Shown: in pieces, positions 33,754 through 41,966 of the stretch
Numbering within the stretch: the stretch's first letter is position 1
Layout of the letters: each line of letters starts with the position of its first letter
From: Betaproteobacteria bacterium
GTDB taxonomy: Bacteria > Pseudomonadota > Gammaproteobacteria > Burkholderiales > Casimicrobiaceae
Reading direction: 5' to 3'
Assembly (NCBI GenBank): GCA_005881895.1
Contig: VBCG01000061.1
Span: 1-42,636 of the forward strand
DNA: 42,636 nucleotides
Program-made: the position numbers and the translations under genes
Notes under the pieces: generated by a model
Databases searched by the model: none
What the model saw: only the letters and a program-made list of their open reading frames with translations
Told to the model about the DNA's origin: nothing

Positions 33754-34437
33754 TCAATCGATGTATTTCAATCCGGCCTTTTGCAGCGGCTCGCGCATGT
33801 TGTACATATCGAGGCCCAGCACGCCGGCGGCGAGCTTTGCGCGCTTGTCTCCTTCATTCGCTTCGCGCGCAGCCGCAGCGTCAAGTGTTTTCTTCGCGAT
33901 CGTCGCCGGCACGACAACGACGCCGTCGTCGTCCGCCACAATGACATCGCCCGGCGTGACGAACGCACCAGCGCATACGACGGGGATGTTCACGGAACCT
34001 AACGTAGCCTTCACCGTGCCCTTCGCGGAGATCGCTTTGCTCCATACCGGGAATTTCATTTCCGTCAGCACGCACACGTCGCGCACGCCCGCATCGATGA
34101 CGAGTCCGTGCGCGCCGCGTGCCTTGAAGCTCGTCGCCAACAAGTCGCCGAAATAGCCGTCCGTGCAGTCGGCGGTCACCGCAGCGACGACGATGTCGCC
34201 CGGCCGGATCTGCTCGGCCACGACATGCAGCATCCAGTTATCGCCGGGGTGCAGAAGCACCGTCAAAGCAGTACCCGAGGCCTGTGCGCCGGCATAGACT
34301 GGACGAATGTACGGTTTCATCAGACCGATTCGTCCCATCGCTTCGTGCACGGTCGCTGCGCCGAAAGCGCCGAGCTTGGCGGCAACATCGCTGTCGGCTC
34401 GCCGGATGTTGCGATAGACGACTCCGAGCTCGTACAT
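33754..34437 (-). CDS. ligK: 4-carboxy-4-hydroxy-2-oxoadipate (CHA) aldolase, RraA-like fold
   Basis: CHA aldolase splits 4-carboxy-4-hydroxy-2-oxoadipate into pyruvate and oxaloacetate, the last step of the gallate and protocatechuate 4,5-cleavage pathways. The 227-residue product has the usual length and N-terminus ([16 protein letters not shown]), [12 protein letters not shown], the block [17 protein letters not shown], and the active-site VIDAGVRDV with the arginine-aspartate pair. [24 protein letters not shown] supplies the family C-terminal signature. The ATG at 34437 starts two bases after the ligJ stop. The family overlaps in sequence with RraA, but context favours the aldolase. Confidence 0.93.
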   Translation of the reverse strand: MYELGVVYRNIRRADSDVAAKLGAFGAATVHEAMGRIGLMKPYIRPVYAGAQASGTALTVLLHPGDNWMLHVVAEQIRPGDIVVAAVTADCTDGYFGDLLATSFKARGAHGLVIDAGVRDVCVLTEMKFPVWSKAISAKGTVKATLGSVNIPVVCAGAFVTPGDVIVADDDGVVVVPATIAKKTLDAAAAREANEGDKRAKLAAGVLGLDMYNMREPLQKAGLKYID

Positions 34438-34439
34438 GG

Positions 34440-35465
34440 TCAACGTCCTTTCGCTTTCAGTGCGGCATCAAGCCGCGGATAGACGCGCCGCGCGTTGGCT
34501 TCGTAGATCTTGTGCCGCTGCTCTGGATCGATGTGCGAAGCCTCGATGTAGCGCTTGGTGTCATCGTAATGGTGTCCCGTCTCCGGATCGATGCCGCGCA
34601 CCGCGCCGATCATCTCGCTCGCAAACAGGATATTGCCGACGGGGATCACGCGGGTGAGCAGATCGATGCCGGGCTGGTGATAGACGCACGTGTCGAAGAA
34701 GACGTTATTGAGCAGATGGTCCTTCAGCAACGGCTTCTTCATTTCTTGCGCCAGCCCGCGGAAACGGCCCCAGTGATACGGCACCGCGCCGCCGCCGTGC
34801 GGGATGACGAAGTGCAACGTCGGGAAATCCTTGAACAAATCTGAGGTGAGGCATTGCATGAACGCGGTGGTGTCCGCGTTCAGATAGTGCGCACCCGTCG
34901 TGTGGAAGCACGGATTGCAGCTCGTGCTCACGTGGATCATCGCAGGGATGTCGTACTCGACCATCTTTTCGTAGATCGGATACCAGTACCGGTCGGAAAG
35001 CGGCGGCGAGGTCCAATGTCCGCCCGACGGATCAGGATTGACGTTGATCGCGACGTTGCCGTACTGCTCCACGCATTTGACAAGTTCTGGAATACACGTC
35101 GCAGGATCCACGCCCGGACTCTGCGGCAACATCGCGGCTGGAATGAAATGATCGGGGAAGAGGCGGCTCACGCGATAGCACAGCTCGTTGCAGATCGCAG
35201 CCCACGTGCTCGAGACCTGGAAATCGCCGATGTGATGCGCCATGAAGCTTGCGCGCGGACTGAAGATCGTGACGTCGAGCCCGCGCTCGCGCATGAGCCT
35301 CAGCTGGTTCGTCTCGATCGATTCGCGCAGCTCGTCGTCGCTGATGCGCAGCTCGGATGCCTTGGGCATCTCCGCCGGATTCGTGATACCGGCGATCTGA
35401 CGATTGCGCCACGTTTCGAGCGCCTTCGGCGCAGTCGTGTAGTGGCCGTGAATGTCGATGATCAT
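34440..35465 (-). CDS. ligJ: 4-oxalomesaconate hydratase (LigJ-like, amidohydrolase fold)
   Basis: Adds water to 4-oxalomesaconate to give CHA, the LigK substrate. The 341-residue product starts with [17 protein letters not shown], the HxH metal motif used by LigJ. It continues with [57 protein letters not shown] and the C-terminal [29 protein letters not shown] block, all typical of LigJ. Length matches the family. Located between the dioxygenase and the aldolase with 2-base gaps, the natural pathway order. Confidence 0.95.
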   Translation of the reverse strand: MIIDIHGHYTTAPKALETWRNRQIAGITNPAEMPKASELRISDDELRESIETNQLRLMRERGLDVTIFSPRASFMAHHIGDFQVSSTWAAICNELCYRVSRLFPDHFIPAAMLPQSPGVDPATCIPELVKCVEQYGNVAINVNPDPSGGHWTSPPLSDRYWYPIYEKMVEYDIPAMIHVSTSCNPCFHTTGAHYLNADTTAFMQCLTSDLFKDFPTLHFVIPHGGGAVPYHWGRFRGLAQEMKKPLLKDHLLNNVFFDTCVYHQPGIDLLTRVIPVGNILFASEMIGAVRGIDPETGHHYDDTKRYIEASHIDPEQRHKIYEANARRVYPRLDAALKAKGR

Positions 35466-35467
35466 CT

Positions 35468-36772
35468 TTAGCTCTGGCTTGCGGCGCCCGACTGTTTGTC
35501 CCAGCTCAAATTTCCGGCCCCTTTACCGGCCACCGAATACATCGCGCCGGGCGCGTTGCGCGTTCGTTGAAAGGCCTCGAGCGTCTCGCCGCGCATCGCG
35601 GCATAGATGTGCAGGTTCGACACGCCGGTGACCGCGCCGAGCTTCTCGAGCATGAAGAAGATGACGCCGTAGTGCATCAAGCCGCGCCAATCGCGTCCGC
35701 GAATCAGGTCTCGCTCTTCTTCGGTCAACCCGGCAGCCTCGAAGCTCGCCTCCGGATCGCGAAGGAACGCGTCTCGACGGCTCGGCTCGACCATCCGGTG
35801 CAGGTAGTCGTTGATGCGGTACGCGTTGACGCTGCGCTCGAGCGTGAACGGGTACGTGCCATCGAGCCGTTCGACGCCGCTGAGCTCACTTGCCACGTGG
35901 CGTCGCTGGCGCTCGACGACGGCCGGGTTGGGCGCGTCTGTGCCTTCGTAGATCGCGGTCGCGATGCCGGTCATCGAGGGCAGATAATAGCTGCGGTGCT
36001 TGCATTCGACGTTCGCCGAAAGCGCACCGCGCATCGTGAGCCACATGACGACTTCCGCTCCCTCGAAGCCGCCGAGCTCCGCGTATTCGGCGATCGTCAT
36101 TTCGGCCAGCTGTTCCGGATCGTTTTCGAATAGGTCGAGAAAACGCTTGTCCCATTCGGGATTGTTGAAACCCGCGCGCTCGCCGTGCACCTGGTGCGAT
36201 AGCCCGCCGGTGGCCACGACGACCACGCGCAGATCCTCCGGATAGCTTTCGATTGCGCGTCTCAACGCCTGTCCGAGCTTGTAAAAGCGGCGAGCCGTTG
36301 GGATGGGGAACTGCAACACGCCCATCTGCAGCGGCACGATACTCACGGGCCATTCCGGCTCGTGCGGGCAAAGTACCGACAGCGGCGAGAAGATGCCATG
36401 GTCAAGTGCCCTGTGCTGGAAGAAGGACATGTCGAACTCGTCGGCCATCAGCGAGTGTCCGATGTGCGAGGCGAGCTGCGGATGCCCCTTGATCGGAGGC
36501 AAATCGCGCGCGCCGGCGCCTTCATCGGCGACATGCCACTGGGGTCCGACTCCCAGCGTGAACGCCGAGTAGTGATCGAAAAAGAACGAGGTGACGTGAT
36601 CGTTGTAGATCATCACCAGGACGTCGGGGCGCTTCTCGGCGAGCCATGAGGAGAGGGGTGCGAAGTTCTCGAAGATGGGCGCCCAGGCGGGGTCATCGCG
36701 CTTGTTCCGGTCGTAAGCGAAGCCGATGGTCGGCGTGTGCGAGGCGGCGATCCCGCCGATGATGCGTGCCAT
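35468..36772 (-). CDS. galA: Gallate dioxygenase (fused LigB-LigA type extradiol dioxygenase)
   Basis: Cleaves gallate between carbons 4 and 5 with Fe(II) and oxygen to 4-oxalomesaconate. The 434-residue product has an N-terminal LigB-like catalytic domain: GGIAASHTPTIGFAYD with the first metal histidine, YNDHVTSFF with the second, and VVVATGGLSHQVHGER. It is fused to a C-terminal LigA-like domain (NDYLHRMVEPSRRDAFLRDPEASFEAAGLTEEERDLI). This beta-alpha fusion distinguishes gallate dioxygenases (GalA, DesB) from two-subunit protocatechuate 4,5-dioxygenase. A strong AAGGAGGAG precedes the ATG. First gene of the operon to 30682. Confidence 0.93.
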   Translation of the reverse strand: MARIIGGIAASHTPTIGFAYDRNKRDDPAWAPIFENFAPLSSWLAEKRPDVLVMIYNDHVTSFFFDHYSAFTLGVGPQWHVADEGAGARDLPPIKGHPQLASHIGHSLMADEFDMSFFQHRALDHGIFSPLSVLCPHEPEWPVSIVPLQMGVLQFPIPTARRFYKLGQALRRAIESYPEDLRVVVVATGGLSHQVHGERAGFNNPEWDKRFLDLFENDPEQLAEMTIAEYAELGGFEGAEVVMWLTMRGALSANVECKHRSYYLPSMTGIATAIYEGTDAPNPAVVERQRRHVASELSGVERLDGTYPFTLERSVNAYRINDYLHRMVEPSRRDAFLRDPEASFEAAGLTEEERDLIRGRDWRGLMHYGVIFFMLEKLGAVTGVSNLHIYAAMRGETLEAFQRTRNAPGAMYSVAGKGAGNLSWDKQSGAASQS

Positions 36773-36953
36773 GGCCGTACTCCTCCTTAACTTAAGCTTT
36801 CCAGTGTGCTGTATGGGCGTCTGGTCCGCGTTGCATTCGCGTTGATCTGCCGAACCCGTTGCTTATCGGCGGGCCGCAGCACGTGTGCGATCATCGTGCC
36901 GTGCTCGGCTCAATGGCCTAGTTTAGGCCCTCTAAATGCGACCGGAGGAATCA
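36773..36953. promoter_or_regulatory. Divergent promoter region between gallate operon and Bug-protein gene
   Basis: The 181-base gap must drive both the minus-strand gallate operon and the plus-strand Bug/DapB unit. It contains strong ribosome sites at each end (AAGGAGGAG on the minus strand, GGAGGAA at 36944-36950 on the plus strand). By eye I see no clear -35/-10 pairs and no regulator gene next to it, so control may come from elsewhere. Confidence 0.4.
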
Positions 36954-37910
36954 ATGCGCTCTGCGCTTCAGCGCGTATCGCTCATGATCGCCGCGCTTGT
37001 CGTAAGCGTAACGGCGGCCGCGCAGGGCGCGTGGCCGGAGCGGCCGGTGCAGCTCATCGTTCCCTTTCCTGCCGGCGGTGGCGTCGATGTGATCGCGCGA
37101 CCATTCGCTGAGCTTTGGAGCGACATACTCCATCAGCCGGTGGTGGTCGTTCCTCGCGACGGTGCAGCGGGCACGATTGGTGCGGCCGCGGTGGCCGCTG
37201 CCAAGCCGGACGGCTACACGTTCGCATTCACGCCGAACGGCCCGATTACCGTGCAGCCTCACGTCATCCCGAGCCTGCCATACAAGCACGACGACCTCGT
37301 GCCCGTGTGCCAGTTATTCGCCGTCCAATACGTTTTGGCCGTCCGAGCGGACAGTCCTTACAAGACATTGGGCGATCTCGTTGCGGCGGCAAAGGCGCAG
37401 CCGGGCAAGTTGACGTACGGCTTCGGTGGCATCGCCACGGCCCCGCATCTTGCGATCAGCCAACTCGCGATCGTTACGAACATCGACATGCTCGGCGTGC
37501 CGTTTCGCGGCGATCCACAGGCGATCGTTGCGTTGCGAGCCGGTGAAATAGACAGTGCGATGCTCAACATTGGTGGCGCGAAGGCGCAGGGTTTTCGTCC
37601 TCTCGCAACGTTTGCGGAGGCGAGGCAGGGCGAGATCCCCGATACGCCGACGGTAAAGGAGCTTGGTTATCCCGTCGTGAGCGCGGCGTTCGGCGGATTG
37701 TTTGCGCCGAAGGGGTTGCCCGCCGACATCGCGAAGAAAGTCGATTCGGCATGCGCGAAGATCGTCGCCGACGAACGATTTCAGAAAGCGGTGCGACAGG
37801 CGAGTCAGGAACCGGTGTATCGCAACGGCGCCGACTTCGCGCGGATCCTCGCGGCCGACTACGCCATCAAAGGCGATGTCGTCAAACGCGCAGGCGTCAA
37901 GGCGCCATGA
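36954..37910 (+). CDS. Bug/TctC-type substrate-binding protein
   Basis: The 318-residue product has a signal peptide (VSLMIAALVVSVTAAAQG). The Bug motif WPERPVQLIVPFPAGGGVDVIAR follows, then VVVVPRDGAAGTIGAAAVAAAKPDGYTF and IPDTPTVKELGYPV. It would bind an organic acid in the periplasm. The ATG at 36954 follows GGAGGAATCA; the ATG at 36936 is upstream of that ribosome site and is less likely. It is divergent from gallate dioxygenase and overlaps the DapB-family pseudogene (ATGA), suggesting a link to gallate or a related acid. No TctAB partner is encoded in the window. Confidence 0.93.
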   Translation: MRSALQRVSLMIAALVVSVTAAAQGAWPERPVQLIVPFPAGGGVDVIARPFAELWSDILHQPVVVVPRDGAAGTIGAAAVAAAKPDGYTFAFTPNGPITVQPHVIPSLPYKHDDLVPVCQLFAVQYVLAVRADSPYKTLGDLVAAAKAQPGKLTYGFGGIATAPHLAISQLAIVTNIDMLGVPFRGDPQAIVALRAGEIDSAMLNIGGAKAQGFRPLATFAEARQGEIPDTPTVKELGYPVVSAAFGGLFAPKGLPADIAKKVDSACAKIVADERFQKAVRQASQEPVYRNGADFARILAADYAIKGDVVKRAGVKAP

Positions 37911-38701
37911 CCAAAGTTTGTCTCGCAGGTGCATCGGGCTGGGCCGGGTGAGCTGGCGCGCGCCATTGCGAACGCCGCGGACCTGACACTTGTCGCTGCC
38001 ATCTCGCGCACGCACGCGGGGCGTAGCCTGGCGGAGGTATTGAACGAACCTCGCCTGACCTGCCCCGTGTACGCCTCTGCCGCCGAAGCATTGGCCAATG
38101 GCTGTGACGTGTTCGTCGAATACACGAAACCGGACGTCGCCAAGAACAACATCTTGAACGCACTCCAACGCGGTGCGCACGTGGTCGTGGGCACTTCCGG
38201 TCTTATCGAGGACGATTACGCAGAGATCGACGTGCTCGCGCGCAAGCAAAGGCTGGGGGTGCTGGCTTGCGGTAACTTCGCTCTTACTGCCGTCCTGCTG
38301 CAGAAATTTGCCGAAGTGGCCGCCAAGCTCGTTCCGCAGTGGGAGATCTTCGACTATGCCCACGACGATAAACGCGATGCGCCGAGCGGCACTGTCCGTG
38401 AGTTAGCGAATCGCTTGTCGAAGGTGCGACGTCCTGAGTCACGATTCCCGTAGAGCAAACGATGGGGCAAAAAGAAGCGCGCGGCGCTACCGTTTCGGCT
38501 TCTCAGGTGCATTCCGTACGTTTATCTGGCTACGTGATCAGTGTCGAAATCATTTTCGGGATGCCGGACCAACGGCTAACGATCCGGCACGATTCTGGGA
38601 GCAGCGCTCGCCCGTACGTTGATGGGGCGTTGCTTGCTATCCGCAAAGTGTCGATGCTCGTCGGCGTTCATCGAGGTCTGGGTGCCGTCCTCGAGTTCTG
38701 A
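37907..38701 (+). pseudogene. Dihydrodipicolinate reductase (DapB)-family gene broken by two frameshifts
   Basis: Frame 1 starts at ATG 37907 with MTKVCLAGASGWAG, a Rossmann nucleotide motif, then meets TGA at 37949. The next frame carries ELARAIANAADLTLVAAISRTHAGRSL, FVEYTKPDVAKNNI, VVVGTSGLIEDDYAEI, GVLACGNFALTAVLLQKF and DYAHDDKRDAPSGTV, the DapB catalytic region, ending near 38453. After a second shift near 38440 the C-terminus reads EARGATVSASQVHSVRLSGYVISVEIIFG and QRLTIRHDSGSSARPYVDGAL to 38701. The total of 795 bases is divisible by three, so the shifts compensate. The intact form would have about 265 residues. Its link to gallate genes suggests a non-lysine substrate. Confidence 0.88.
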
Positions 38702-38735
38702 GCGCGTACGCAACTCGCCAGCGATGAAGTAGCCG

Positions 38736-39251
38736 ATGCCGCGTTACGTTGCTTTCCTCCGCGGCGTCAGTCCAATGAATGCGAAGATGGCAGAGCTCAA
38801 ACGCTGCTTCGAGCACGCCGGCTTCGAAGAGGTCAAGACCGTACTATCGAGCGGTAACGTCGTGTTCACCGCACGCGCCGCAGCCGAAGCCGGACTCGCG
38901 CGCAAAGCTGAGATGGCCATGGCAGCGCAACTCGGCCAGCCGTTTTTAACGATCGTGCGAGCGGTCAAAGCGCTGCGCCAGCTCATTGACGCCGACCCTT
39001 ACGCAGCTTTCGCTCTGCCGCCGAACGCAAAGCGCGTCGTTACCTTCTTACGCGACCGGCCGAAGAGTACGCTCGCGCTGCCACTCGAGCTCGAAGGTGC
39101 ACGTATCCTGATGGCGAATGACCGCCACGTCTTCACCGCCTATGTGCCAAGCAAGGGCGGCGCCGTATTCATGAAGCTCATCGAGGAGACTTTCGGGAAG
39201 AGCGTAACGACTCGCACGTGGGAGACTGTGAAGAAGTGCGTTGCGGCGTAA
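38736..39251 (+). CDS. DUF1697 family protein
   Basis: The 171-residue product begins with the DUF1697 pattern RYVAFLRGVSPMNAKMAELKRCFEHAGFEEVKTVLSSGNVVF. It continues with VVTFLRDRP and ends with EETFGKSVTTRTWETVKKC. Length is typical of the family. Function is unknown. It is 34 bases downstream of the DapB pseudogene and 207 bases upstream of the ABC operon. The 207-base gap holds no feature I recognise. It may be cotranscribed with the upstream genes but has no clear functional tie to them. Confidence 0.93.
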   Translation: MPRYVAFLRGVSPMNAKMAELKRCFEHAGFEEVKTVLSSGNVVFTARAAAEAGLARKAEMAMAAQLGQPFLTIVRAVKALRQLIDADPYAAFALPPNAKRVVTFLRDRPKSTLALPLELEGARILMANDRHVFTAYVPSKGGAVFMKLIEETFGKSVTTRTWETVKKCVAA

Positions 39252-39458
39252 ACGCGTCTGCTACGGCGACGCGGTAATTCCTGCTGCCATACTTCGCGTC
39301 ACGCTTAGCGCACTCGCGGTCGACATCGTTCATGCATGCGCCATGCCAATCGACGAACAGCCTACGGCGGATGATCGCGATGCGGGAATGCGGCCGCCCC
39401 TGTTGCTCGGATGGGCAAGGTGGAATACAGTTCCAACATTGACTGACATTAGTGCCTT

Positions 39459-40421
39459 ATGACAAGGGCGCGCCGGTCCAACGGCGCAAAGCCGCGTTCA
39501 AGCGAAGAGCAAGACGACCCGAGAGGAGCGGGAACGGTGCAGGTCACCTCATCGCCGGAGAAGGCGGCCGACGTCTCGCGCGCAACGAATAGGCAGCGAT
39601 CCGCTGCCTCGGATACTCCGGCGGACGTGCCGAAAAGGAAGCGGTCGAAAACCGAGCGCGCAATTCGCCGCATCGGATGGAATCTGCTCCCGCCGCTCAC
39701 GTTCGTCGGCATCGTTGCGCTCTGGTGGGGTGCAGTGGAGTTGTTCAAGATTCCTGCCTATCTCCTGCCGGGGCCGCAAAGCGTTTTCTCGCGGTGCGTA
39801 ACCGACGCCGGTTTGCTGTGGGCTCACTCGAAAGTGACGCTGACCGAAATCCTGCTGGGTTTCGGTCTCACGATCGTCACCGCGATCCCGCTCGGCCTTC
39901 TCATTGCGCTGTCGCCGCTGTCGAAGCAACTCGTGTATCCGCCGATCATGCTCATGCAGCTCGTGCCGAAGATCGCGGTGGCGCCGTTGTTCCTCGTGTG
40001 GCTCGGCTTCGGCATGGAATCGAAGGTGCTGCTGACCGTGCTGTTGACGTTCTTCCCGTTGCTCATTGCAAGCATCAGCGGCTTCCAGATTCTCGACGAT
40101 CGGCTGCTGTACCTCACGAAGTCGATGGGGGCGACGAGTTGGGAGACATTCCGCTACTTGCGCTTCCCGGCGGCGCTGCCGGTGATCTTCTCGGGCATCA
40201 AGACGTCGGCAACCATCGCAGCGACCGCGGCCATCGTCGCCGAGTTCGTGGGCGCCAACAAAGGGCTGGGCTACGTGCTGCTGCGAGGCACGAGCACGAT
40301 GGACATCGAGCTCGTATTCGCCGTGCTGGTGGTGTTGACGTTGATTGGCGTTGCGATCAACTACGTCGTCGAGTTTTGCGAATGGGCGATGACGCCATGG
40401 CAACGGGCAAAGAACATGTAA
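39459..40421 (+). CDS. ABC transporter permease, NitT/TauT family
   Basis: Membrane subunit of a second NitT/TauT-type importer. After a long charged N-terminal segment (about 65 residues rich in Arg, Lys, Ser) come about six transmembrane helices, starting at LLPPLTFVGIVALWWGAVELF. The EAA loop is KSMGATSWETFRYLRFPAALP. GTG 39537, with GAGAGGAG upstream, would remove 26 of the charged residues and may be the true start. It is followed by the binding protein, a MaoC-like enzyme and the ATPase. Confidence 0.9.
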   Translation: MTRARRSNGAKPRSSEEQDDPRGAGTVQVTSSPEKAADVSRATNRQRSAASDTPADVPKRKRSKTERAIRRIGWNLLPPLTFVGIVALWWGAVELFKIPAYLLPGPQSVFSRCVTDAGLLWAHSKVTLTEILLGFGLTIVTAIPLGLLIALSPLSKQLVYPPIMLMQLVPKIAVAPLFLVWLGFGMESKVLLTVLLTFFPLLIASISGFQILDDRLLYLTKSMGATSWETFRYLRFPAALPVIFSGIKTSATIAATAAIVAEFVGANKGLGYVLLRGTSTMDIELVFAVLVVLTLIGVAINYVVEFCEWAMTPWQRAKNM

Positions 40422-40453
40422 CGAACGATTCATAACTTTAAAGAGGACGTCAC

Positions 40454-41458
40454 ATGCTTAATATGTTCAAAGCGGTGTTGATTTGCGCTTTCGCAGCGGG
40501 GCTGCCCGTTGCGGCCGGGAATGCCGCCGCGGCCGACCCGCCGGTCACCTTTCAACTGAACTGGATGGCCGGCGGCCCCAACGCCGGATTCGCCGCCGCG
40601 GTTGCGGAGGGCTACTACAAGGACGCTGGGCTCGATGTCACGCTCGTGCAGGGCAACGGCTCCGGCAACACCGCGCAGCTCGTTGCGAACGGACGTGCGC
40701 AACTCGCCTATGCCGATGCGGTTGCCGTGAGCCAGCTCATCGCCAAGGGTGCGCCGATGAAGATCGTCGCGACGATTTACCAGTCGAATCCGAATGCCGT
40801 CATGGCGCTCAAGAAGACGGGCATCAAATCGGTGGCCGATCTCAAGGGGAAGAAGGTGGGTGTGCCGTCGGCCTCGTCGCAGACGACGATGCTGCCGCTG
40901 CTCCTGAAGTCGAACAACCTCAAGGAATCGGACATCAACATGATCGACATGCCGGTCGCCTCGATGGTGCCCGCGCTGCTGCAAGGTCAGGTCGACGCGG
41001 TGCTGGGCTCGATCGATGCGTATCAGATCCAGGCCGAGGCGCAGGGTGCACAGCTCGACGTGTACCGATTCGCCGATCATGGCGTGCCGACAGTGAGCAC
41101 CTCCATTTTCGCGAGCAACGACTATCTCAAGAGCAACCCGGACGTCGTCAAGAAATTCATCGCCGCAAGCCTCAAGGGCTGGAGCTTCGCGCTCGACAAC
41201 CCCGACAAGGCGATCAAGGATCTGAAGCAGGTCTTTCCGGAAGTCAACGAAAAGCTCGCTGCCGCCGAGTTGGCCGCGATCACGCCACTTTTCTGCAGCG
41301 GCGGCGCCAAATACATCGGTAAGGCCGAAGACGCGCTTTGGGTAAAGTCGCAGGATTTGCTGTCGGAAGTGAAGCTGCTCCCGGCGGGTCAGGATCCCAA
41401 GACGTATTACTCGAACGACTACCTGCCGGCCGCTTCGGCGATGCGCGCATGCAAGTAG
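40454..41458 (+). CDS. NitT/TauT-type ABC substrate-binding protein
   Basis: The 334-residue product has a Sec-type signal peptide (FKAVLICAFAAGLPVAAGNAAAA). The family pattern VTFQLNWMAGGPNAGFAAAVAEGYYKDAGLDVTLVQGNGSGNTAQLVANGRAQLAYAD follows, as do DLKGKKVGVPSASSQTT and DVVKKFIAASLKGW. NMT1/THI5-like and aromatic-acid or pyrimidine receptors share this pattern. The ATG follows AAAGAGGA. It is 32 bases after the permease gene. The MaoC partner downstream suggests the ligand becomes a CoA or unsaturated acid intermediate. Confidence 0.92.
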   Translation: MLNMFKAVLICAFAAGLPVAAGNAAAADPPVTFQLNWMAGGPNAGFAAAVAEGYYKDAGLDVTLVQGNGSGNTAQLVANGRAQLAYADAVAVSQLIAKGAPMKIVATIYQSNPNAVMALKKTGIKSVADLKGKKVGVPSASSQTTMLPLLLKSNNLKESDINMIDMPVASMVPALLQGQVDAVLGSIDAYQIQAEAQGAQLDVYRFADHGVPTVSTSIFASNDYLKSNPDVVKKFIAASLKGWSFALDNPDKAIKDLKQVFPEVNEKLAAAELAAITPLFCSGGAKYIGKAEDALWVKSQDLLSEVKLLPAGQDPKTYYSNDYLPAASAMRACK

Positions 41459-41474
41459 GCCGGAGTAGCAATCG

Positions 41475-41966
41475 ATGAGCGACGACAAGAAAGTCGGTTA
41501 CACCTACGCCGACCTGCACGTGGGAATGTCCTTTCGCAGTCCGGGAAGGACGATCACCGACGCCGACCTCGTGGCCTTCGCCGGCCTCACCGGCGACTAC
41601 TCGGAGCTGCACACGAGCGATGTGTATGCGCGGGCGAGCCCGTTCGGCCGTCGCATTGCGCATGGAATGCTGGGCCTTGCCTACGCGCACGGCCTCATGT
41701 GGCCGCGCACCGGCGAGCTGCGCGAGACGGCGATTGCATTTCTCGGAATCACCGATTGGAAGTTCACCGGTCCGATTTTCGTCGGCGACACGATGTTTGT
41801 GAACTACCGCATCGCCGAGCTTCGTGACAGCAAGTCGAAGCCGACGCAGGCGATCGCCATCTTCGACGTCGAAGTCGTGACCCATGACGATCGCGTCGTG
41901 CAACACGGACGCAAGGCGCTCCTCGTATCGAAAGTGCCGTTGACCGCGGTGGAGGCGTCCAAGTGA
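41475..41966 (+). CDS. MaoC-like (R)-specific hydratase/dehydratase family protein
   Basis: The 163-residue hotdog-fold protein has ITDADLVAFAGLTGDYSELHTSD, carrying the aspartate and histidine of the hydratase 2 motif (GDxNPxH in the family, here GDYSELH). GRRIAHGMLGLAYAHGLM and GPIFVGDTMFVNYRIAEL follow. MaoC proteins hydrate enoyl-CoA or dehydrate hydroxyacyl groups. It lies between the binding protein (16 bases) and the ATPase (GTGA overlap) of an ABC importer, so it is likely coexpressed with uptake. Confidence 0.92.
   Translation: MSDDKKVGYTYADLHVGMSFRSPGRTITDADLVAFAGLTGDYSELHTSDVYARASPFGRRIAHGMLGLAYAHGLMWPRTGELRETAIAFLGITDWKFTGPIFVGDTMFVNYRIAELRDSKSKPTQAIAIFDVEVVTHDDRVVQHGRKALLVSKVPLTAVEASK

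Noticed and set aside
39252-39458. Small gene in the gap before the ABC permease (frame 39241-39462)
   Set aside because: It has no ribosome site or recognisable protein pattern and overlaps the DUF1697 end. I see nothing supportable in this gap.
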